The translations under genes and the position numbers were made by a program. Positions 43,779-48,723 of a stretch of 48,723 bases of DNA are shown here, piece after piece. A model generated the notes under the pieces. The model was not told the origin of the DNA, made no database searches, and worked only from the letters and a program-made list of their open reading frames with translations. This DNA is from Lachnospiraceae bacterium (GTDB lineage Bacteria > Bacillota > Clostridia > Lachnospirales > Lachnospiraceae): the NCBI GenBank assembly GCA_024681775.1, contig JAILAF010000047.1, forward strand, positions 1 through 48,723, written 5' to 3'. Every line of letters starts with the position of its first letter. Position 1 is the stretch's first letter.

Positions 43779-44963
43779 TTATTTTTCGCGCTGTCCCATG
43801 TGGGTGTAGACGGGGCCCAGATCACCGCCTGCGGCAATGCCTGCCAGACGGCCGTAAACGCTGCGGGCCGCTTCCACCGTAAAGTCACGGCCGCCCAGAC
43901 CGTAGACGATGTCGATCATTCTGGGATGGTGCTCGAGATTCAGAACGGCACCCGCCGTCTCGGCGAAGAGGGGACCGCCCATGGAGGAGAAGCCTTCGCT
44001 CTTGTCCATAATGGCGACGGCCTTGCAATGCTGCAGTGCGGCTGCCAGCTCTTCTCCGGGGAAGGGGCGGAACACGCGGAGCTTTACGAGGCCGGCTTTG
44101 ACCCCTTCCGCTCTCAGCGCATCCACGCAGGCCTTGGCGGTACCTGCGGAGGAGCCCATGATGACCATGGCGATCTCCGCGTCCTCCATGCGGTAGGACT
44201 CGAAGAAGCCGTAGGATCTGCCGAAGGTTTTTGCAAAATCTGCAGCCACATCCAGGATCACCTGCTTTGCATTGATCATGGCCTGTGCCTGTGCGACACG
44301 GGCTTCCATGTAATAGCCCGAGACACCGTAAGGGCCCACAGCCAGGGGATTTTCTTCTTTCAAGAGATAGTGCTCGGGATGATACTCGCCCACGAAGGCC
44401 TTGACCTGTGCATCCTCCTCCAGCTCGATGTTCTCGATGGCGTGGGAAGTGATAAAGCCGTCCTCACAGACCATGAGGGGCAGGCGGACATCGGGGTGCT
44501 CGGCGATCCGGTGCGCCATCAGGTAGTTGTCGTAGACTTCCTGATTGTTCTCCGCATAGAGCTGGATGAATCCGGAATCTCTCGCAGCGAGGGAATCGGA
44601 ATAGTCGTGGTTGATGTTGATGGGACCGGTGAGGGCGCGGCATGCCACGGCCAGCACCACGGGCAGGCGTAAGGAGCCGGCCACATAGAGGACCTCATTC
44701 ATGTAGGACAGTCCTGCGGAGGAGGTGGCGGTGACGGCTCTGCATCCTGCGGCCTCGGCGCCCAGACAGGCGGAGAGGGAGGAGTGCTCGCTCTCCACGC
44801 AGATGAACTCAGTATTCACCTTGCCGTCAGCAACGTATTGCGCAAAATACTGCGGGATCTCCGTGGAAGGCGTGATGGGGAACATGGCAAACACATCCGG
44901 ATCGATCTGCCGCATGGCGGTGGCAATGGCTTCATTGCCGGACATTCTTTCTCTGATACTCAT
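43779..44963 (-). CDS. porA: 2-oxoacid (pyruvate):ferredoxin oxidoreductase, alpha subunit
   Basis: 394 residues. MSGNEAIATAMRQIDPDVFAMFPITPSTEIPQYFA and VESEHSSLSACLGAEAAGCRAVTATSSAGLSYMNEVLYVAGSLRLPVVLAVACRALTGPINI are hallmark blocks of the pyruvate/2-ketoisovalerate enzyme alpha chain; C-terminal domain KAGLVKLRVFRPFPGEELAAAL. Three bases from the delta-subunit stop. Pyruvate is the most common substrate, but branched-chain oxoacids cannot be excluded from sequence. Confidence 0.95.
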   Translation of the reverse strand: MSIRERMSGNEAIATAMRQIDPDVFAMFPITPSTEIPQYFAQYVADGKVNTEFICVESEHSSLSACLGAEAAGCRAVTATSSAGLSYMNEVLYVAGSLRLPVVLAVACRALTGPININHDYSDSLAARDSGFIQLYAENNQEVYDNYLMAHRIAEHPDVRLPLMVCEDGFITSHAIENIELEEDAQVKAFVGEYHPEHYLLKEENPLAVGPYGVSGYYMEARVAQAQAMINAKQVILDVAADFAKTFGRSYGFFESYRMEDAEIAMVIMGSSAGTAKACVDALRAEGVKAGLVKLRVFRPFPGEELAAALQHCKAVAIMDKSEGFSSMGGPLFAETAGAVLNLEHHPRMIDIVYGLGGRDFTVEAARSVYGRLAGIAAGGDLGPVYTHMGQREK

Positions 44964-44966
44964 TTG

Positions 44967-45266
44967 TTAAGACTCCTTCCAGCTGATGGCGTTGAAGGGG
45001 CAGGCCTTGATGCAGATGCCGCAGCCCTTGCAATGCTCGTAGTCAAATTCTCCCCGCTTGCCGTCCTTTACGGGGATGGAGGAATCGGGACAAAAAGGGG
45101 CGCACAGCAGGCACTGTTTGCATTTTTCCTCGATCCACTCGGGGGTGCGCACTCTCCATTCTCCGGTCTTGGTCAGGCGGCTGGTGCCGGGCTCGTAGAT
45201 CTCGCAGCCCGTGGTCAGATCCTGCCATGCGATCTTTTCATTGATTTCTTCTGCCCTGGTAATCAT
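44967..45266 (-). CDS. porD: 2-oxoacid:ferredoxin oxidoreductase, delta (two [4Fe-4S] ferredoxin) subunit
   Basis: 99 residues. Two cluster motifs: CKQCLLCAPFCP and CKGCGICIKACP, giving eight cysteines in the standard spacing. The N-terminal ~50 residues with TKTGEWRVRTPEW are typical of the delta chain. It overlaps porC by four bases. Passes electrons from the catalytic core to ferredoxin. Confidence 0.95.
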   Translation of the reverse strand: MITRAEEINEKIAWQDLTTGCEIYEPGTSRLTKTGEWRVRTPEWIEEKCKQCLLCAPFCPDSSIPVKDGKRGEFDYEHCKGCGICIKACPFNAISWKES

Positions 45267-45832
45267 GCTTCCTTCACCTCATCCATCGCGATCCGCAGGC
45301 ACTTAAGGTTTCCCTCGATGACCTGAGGCTTTCTGGCGAATTTGTGGCGGTAGGACTCTTCCATCTCGGACAGGAAGGTCTCCCGCTCGATCATATTGCT
45401 GACGGCCACCACTGCGGCCAGCATGGGGGTGTTGGGGAAATAGGCCCCCAGACAGTCCATGGAGATGCTGCGCGCGTCGATGGCACAGACCCTTCCCTTG
45501 TAGCCGTTCAAGAGGGGGCGCAGGTCTGCGGGATCCTTGGCGGAATTCACGATGACGGCGCCGTTTTCCTTCAGGCCGGCGGTGACATCCACGCTTTCCA
45601 GCAGTGTTTCATCCACCACCACCACATAATCCGGATCGTAAATGTTGGAATGGATGGGGCAACGCTCATCCGAGATCCGGTTGTAGGCGGTGATGGGGGC
45701 ACCGGAGCGCTCCGGGCCGTATTCCGGGAAGGACTGGACGTATTTTCCCGTCATGAAGGCTGCATCCGCCAGCAGCTGACTGGCGGTTTTGGCACCCTGG
45801 CCGCCGCGGCCGTGCCATCTTACTTCGATCAT
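45263..45832 (-). CDS. porC: 2-oxoacid:ferredoxin oxidoreductase, gamma subunit
   Basis: 189 residues from the ATG at 45832 (MIEVRWHGRGGQGAKTAS), with AGGAGG eight bases upstream; an upstream ATG eight codons earlier contains this site. GRGGQGAKTASQLLADAAF, FPEYGPERSGAPITAYNRIS and DYVVVVDETLLESVDV are family blocks. First of the four enzyme genes; 27 bases after the epimerase stop. Confidence 0.94.
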   Translation of the reverse strand: MIEVRWHGRGGQGAKTASQLLADAAFMTGKYVQSFPEYGPERSGAPITAYNRISDERCPIHSNIYDPDYVVVVDETLLESVDVTAGLKENGAVIVNSAKDPADLRPLLNGYKGRVCAIDARSISMDCLGAYFPNTPMLAAVVAVSNMIERETFLSEMEESYRHKFARKPQVIEGNLKCLRIAMDEVKEA

Positions 45833-45859
45833 CTTTATTTCCTCCTGCTTTTCCATGCC

Positions 45860-46891
45860 TTATTTCAGGCTTTCTTTCGCTTTTTCCAGGGCGGCGATGA
45901 CGCTGTCGCTGAAAGCGTCAAATTCCGGATCTTCCCTGCAGCACTCTTCCTTGTGGGAGAGGATGTACGCCGCAGCAATCCGTGCGCCCTGACTGAAGGG
46001 CACATGGGTCCCCATGTCGGGGACGATGCTCTTGAGCTTTGTGTTGTCAAATACCACGGAGACAGCCTTGTCGCCGATGAGACCTCCCTCGAAATCGTAG
46101 CCGTATCTCTCGTCGGCCACGGCTGCCAGGAAGTCCGAAGGCACATAGTAGGGCTTGTAGGGAACGCCCAGGGCCTGTGCCACGGTCTCCATGATCTGGT
46201 TCCAGGTCAGGACCTCGTCACCGGTGATCTGGAAGGCCTCGCCGATGGCGTGGGGATTTCCCATGAGCCCCGTAAAGCCGATGGCAAAATCCTCGTTGAA
46301 GGTCACATGCCAGAGAGAGGTGCCGTCGCCGCAGACGATGACGGGCTTGCCTTCCAGCATGCGCTTGATCACCTGATAGCTGCCGCCTCTGCCGTGTACC
46401 GCCACGGGAATGCTGCGCTCATCGTAGGTGTGGCTGGGCCGCACGATGGTCACCGGGAAGCCTTCCTCGCGGTACTTCTTCATGAGGAATTCTTCGCAGG
46501 CGATCTTGTTCCGGGAGTATTCCCAGTGGGGATTGGACAGTGTGGTGCCCTCCGTGATCCGGTAGTTCCGGGAAGGCTTGTGGTAGGCGGATGCGGAACT
46601 GATGTAGATGTACTGCGATGTCCTGCCGGCAAAGAGACGGTAATCCCGCTCTACCTGCTCCGGCACGAAGCCGATGAACTCACAGACCGTGTCGAAGGTC
46701 ATTTCCCCGATGGCCTTCAAAACGGCAGCTTCATCGCTGATATCCGCGGAGATGGTGTGGACGTTCTGCGGCAGCACACTGCTGCGATTTCCCCGGTTCA
46801 GAACGTAGACCTCCCACTGCGGAAGAAGGGACAGACGCTTTACGATGGCGGTGCTGATGGTTCCGGTTCCCCCGATAAACAATGCTTTCAT
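45860..46891 (-). CDS. NAD(P)-dependent epimerase/dehydratase-like protein (extended SDR)
   Basis: 343 residues, GGGGG nine bases before ATG. N-terminal nucleotide-binding motif MKALFIGGTGTISTAIVKRL (a GGTGxIS variant), YIYISSASAY and the catalytic YSRNK (YxxxK). Later GDGTSLWHVTFNEDFAIGFTGLMGNPHAIGEAFQITGDEVLTWNQIMETVAQALG is typical of the sugar-nucleotide epimerase/isoflavone-reductase-like branch. C-terminus helical with ILSHKEECCREDPEFDAFSDSVI. Substrate unknown. Sits between the sensor kinase and porC. Confidence 0.85.
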   Translation of the reverse strand: MKALFIGGTGTISTAIVKRLSLLPQWEVYVLNRGNRSSVLPQNVHTISADISDEAAVLKAIGEMTFDTVCEFIGFVPEQVERDYRLFAGRTSQYIYISSASAYHKPSRNYRITEGTTLSNPHWEYSRNKIACEEFLMKKYREEGFPVTIVRPSHTYDERSIPVAVHGRGGSYQVIKRMLEGKPVIVCGDGTSLWHVTFNEDFAIGFTGLMGNPHAIGEAFQITGDEVLTWNQIMETVAQALGVPYKPYYVPSDFLAAVADERYGYDFEGGLIGDKAVSVVFDNTKLKSIVPDMGTHVPFSQGARIAAAYILSHKEECCREDPEFDAFSDSVIAALEKAKESLK

Positions 46892-46911
46892 GAAATTGTA
46901 CCCCCGTTTTT

Positions 46912-48723
46912 TTAGTGAAGATTTGCACTGATCTTGGTGATCAGCTCCTCCTTTAAGAAAGGTTTCGGGATGTGGGCGTTCATGCCCGCATCCAGTGCAT
47001 CCTGGATATCGGATGCAAACGCGTTCGCCGTCATGGCCAGAATGGGAATGTTTCGCAGTTCCGGATCTTCCAGGGCACGGATCCTGCGGGTCGCTTCCAG
47101 GCCGCTCATCACGGGCATGGAGACATCCATCAGGATCAGGTCGATGTCACCGGGCGCCGAATTTTTCACGATCTCGATGGCGTCGATGCCGCTGCTGGTC
47201 TGACGTACGGTAAAGCCGAATCTGGTGAGGGTATGCTCGGCAAGCTTCAGGTTCATGGGGGTGTCGTCCACCACCAGGATGGTCCTGCCGTCATACCGTC
47301 TGTTCATGGCGTCCGCGGTGGCTGCTTCCTGTGCGGAAGGCGCCGCTTCTCCCATGCAGCGCTCCAGCGGGAGCGCCACGGTAAACTCGCTTCCCTCCCC
47401 GGGAGCCGTCTCCAGACTGACGGTGCCCTGCATGAGGTTCACGATGTTTTTCACGATGGACATGCCCAGGCCGGTGCCCTGGGTCTCATGGACAGCCTTC
47501 ACTTCCTCACGGGTGAAGGCATCCCAGATGTGCTCGCTGAATTCTTTGGACATGCCGATGCCGGTGTCCTTTACCCGGATCTCGTAGGTCAGCTTATCGC
47601 CGACGCTCAGGAGCCTTCCCTTCAGGGAGACGGTACCGCCGTCCGGGGTGAATTTGTAGGCGTTGGACAGGAGGTTTAAGAGGATCTGGCGGAAACGGAG
47701 TTTGTCACAGCACACCGTGTCCTCCCCCAGGGTTGCCAGGTCGGTTTCGAAGTGCAGTCCCTTCTCCTCCATCTTGTCACGGATCATGTCCGCACAGTCA
47801 TTGCACAGATCCGCGACGCGTGCGGGTTCCTTCGAAAGCTCCATCTTGCCGCTCTCGATGCGGCTCATGTCCAGGATGTCATTGATGAGACTCAGCAGGT
47901 GGTCGCCTGCGGTGATGATCTTGTCCAGGTATTCCGCCACCCGTTCCTTATCGTCGATCTCTTCCAGCGCCAGCTTGGAGAAGCCGGTGATGGCGCCCAT
48001 GGGCGTGCGAATGTCGTGGGACATGTTGGAGAAAAAGACGGTCTTGGCTGCGTTTGCTCTGGTGGCTTCATCCACCGCCTTTTGCAGCATGACCTGCCGC
48101 TCCTCCAGCTCGGCTTTCTGTCTGGCGATGAGTCTGTCAGCGTCCATTTTCTGGGAGCGGAGATCGTCGATGACGGACACGGTGATGAGGACTCTGGTGA
48201 CCTGACGGTCATTGTCCCGTTCCACCACATGGTAGTCCACCCGGATCCAGCGGCCGGTGTCTGCGTCCCTGTAGATGAACTCCCGCTTGTCCGCGTCGGC
48301 AAAAAGCTCCGTGCGCAGGTAGGGGATCTCCCGAAGGCGATCCGCCTCCGCTCTGTGCTCCTTCTCGAGCCTGGGAACGATGATCTCCGCCAGATCGTGA
48401 TAGGTGCTTCCCTCCGGTAGCCGGAGTACGGAATCCTGCTTGGTGATCTTCAGGGAGTCCTTGATGAAATCCTGCAGATAGATGCAATCGTATTCTTCTG
48501 CCAGGGAAGCGATGATCTGATTGTCCAGCCGGATCCGTCCCAGCTCCGTCTCGGAGATCAGGGTGGCGGAGCCGAAGGCCTTCACCGGATTCCCGGCCTC
48601 GTCAAACTCGGTGGTATAGCGGACACGGAAGGGGACACGGCCCACGGTCAGCGGAATGTCCGCCTCGATCTCCGGGATGCCGTTATCGACCTGCTGCATC
48701 ATATCCCGGTACATATCCGCGTA
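46912..48723 (-). CDS. Hybrid sensor histidine kinase with receiver domain, 5' end outside window
   Basis: The frame is open to the right edge (Y-A-D before the first Met in the window), so the N-terminus is missing. Visible order: end of a PAS-like domain (~1-55), a second PAS-like segment with TGRWIRVDYHVVERD, a coiled coil, the His box FFSNMSHDIRTPMGAI, ATPase blocks LRFRQILLNLLSNAYKFTP, VKDTGIGM and GTGLGMSIVKNIV, then a receiver domain with ILVVDDTPMNLKLAE, phosphoacceptor in ILMDVSMPVMSG and MTANAFASDIQDALDAGMNAHIPKP. No output domain in the window. It is the most upstream gene seen of the leftward operon. Confidence 0.92.
   Translation of the reverse strand, partial: YADMYRDMMQQVDNGIPEIEADIPLTVGRVPFRVRYTTEFDEAGNPVKAFGSATLISETELGRIRLDNQIIASLAEEYDCIYLQDFIKDSLKITKQDSVLRLPEGSTYHDLAEIIVPRLEKEHRAEADRLREIPYLRTELFADADKREFIYRDADTGRWIRVDYHVVERDNDRQVTRVLITVSVIDDLRSQKMDADRLIARQKAELEERQVMLQKAVDEATRANAAKTVFFSNMSHDIRTPMGAITGFSKLALEEIDDKERVAEYLDKIITAGDHLLSLINDILDMSRIESGKMELSKEPARVADLCNDCADMIRDKMEEKGLHFETDLATLGEDTVCCDKLRFRQILLNLLSNAYKFTPDGGTVSLKGRLLSVGDKLTYEIRVKDTGIGMSKEFSEHIWDAFTREEVKAVHETQGTGLGMSIVKNIVNLMQGTVSLETAPGEGSEFTVALPLERCMGEAAPSAQEAATADAMNRRYDGRTILVVDDTPMNLKLAEHTLTRFGFTVRQTSSGIDAIEIVKNSAPGDIDLILMDVSMPVMSGLEATRRIRALEDPELRNIPILAMTANAFASDIQDALDAGMNAHIPKPFLKEELITKISANLH

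Overview
The window looks like a chromosomal segment of a Gram-positive anaerobe of the class Clostridia, most likely a Lachnospiraceae-type gut bacterium. The reasons are: strong AGGAGG ribosome-binding sites, many lipoproteins and no outer-membrane genes, YesM/LytS-YesN style regulation of sugar ABC transporters, a clostripain-family (C11) protease, an XpaC-TelA pair, a four-subunit 2-oxoacid:ferredoxin oxidoreductase, and fairly high GC by eye. I see no tRNA, rRNA, CRISPR, transposase or phage genes.

Region 1 (1-20975) is a mirror-image duplication. Nine genes run leftward from about 9.9 kb to the left edge, and nine paralogues in the same order run rightward from about 10.7 kb to 21 kb. 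The order from the centre outward is: low-molecular-weight protein-tyrosine phosphatase, CapA-like lipoprotein, GNAT acetyltransferase, MsmK/UgpC-type ATPase, MalF-like permease, MalG-like permease, a binding protein with both a lipobox and a C-terminal membrane helix, a small beta-rich lipoprotein, and a membrane-anchored C11 protease (the left copy is cut by the window edge). Within each arm most of the first seven genes overlap or nearly touch. The last two are set off by a promoter and a terminator at matching places in both arms. The 778-base centre holds a nested inverted repeat whose ~220-base arms are about 94% identical, more alike than the coding copies (about 82% in the stretch I aligned). 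It also contains several short start fragments of the phosphatase gene with their own ribosome-binding sites. This centre and the duplicated nine-gene cluster are the most unusual part of the window.

Region 2 (21051-27064, minus) holds a 1039-residue protein that joins a NUDIX domain, a degenerate GGDEF domain, an intact-looking EAL phosphodiesterase domain and a C-terminal beta-solenoid. Its start lies beside palindromic repeats that each carry a ribosome-binding site and ATG. An xpaC-telA operon follows.

Region 3 (27170-40221, plus) is a pentose or oligosaccharide utilisation locus. A membrane-anchored sugar-binding sensor protein, a LytS/YesM histidine kinase, a YesN response regulator and a second binding lipoprotein form one overlapping operon. 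Then come a high-affinity sugar ABC transporter (binding lipoprotein, double ATPase, two permeases) and a GH31 alpha-xylosidase. The arrangement resembles the XylFII-LytS/YesN xylose-sensing systems of clostridia.

Region 4 (40317-48723, minus) reads from the right edge: a hybrid sensor kinase (5' end outside the window), an NAD-dependent epimerase-like protein, porC, porD, porA, porB, a degenerate CbiET-like methyltransferase homologue and an intracellular GH51 arabinofuranosidase. It converges on the GH31 gene at a shared bidirectional terminator. GH31, GH51 and the pentose-type transporter together suggest import and cytoplasmic breakdown of arabinoxylan or xyloglucan oligosaccharides.
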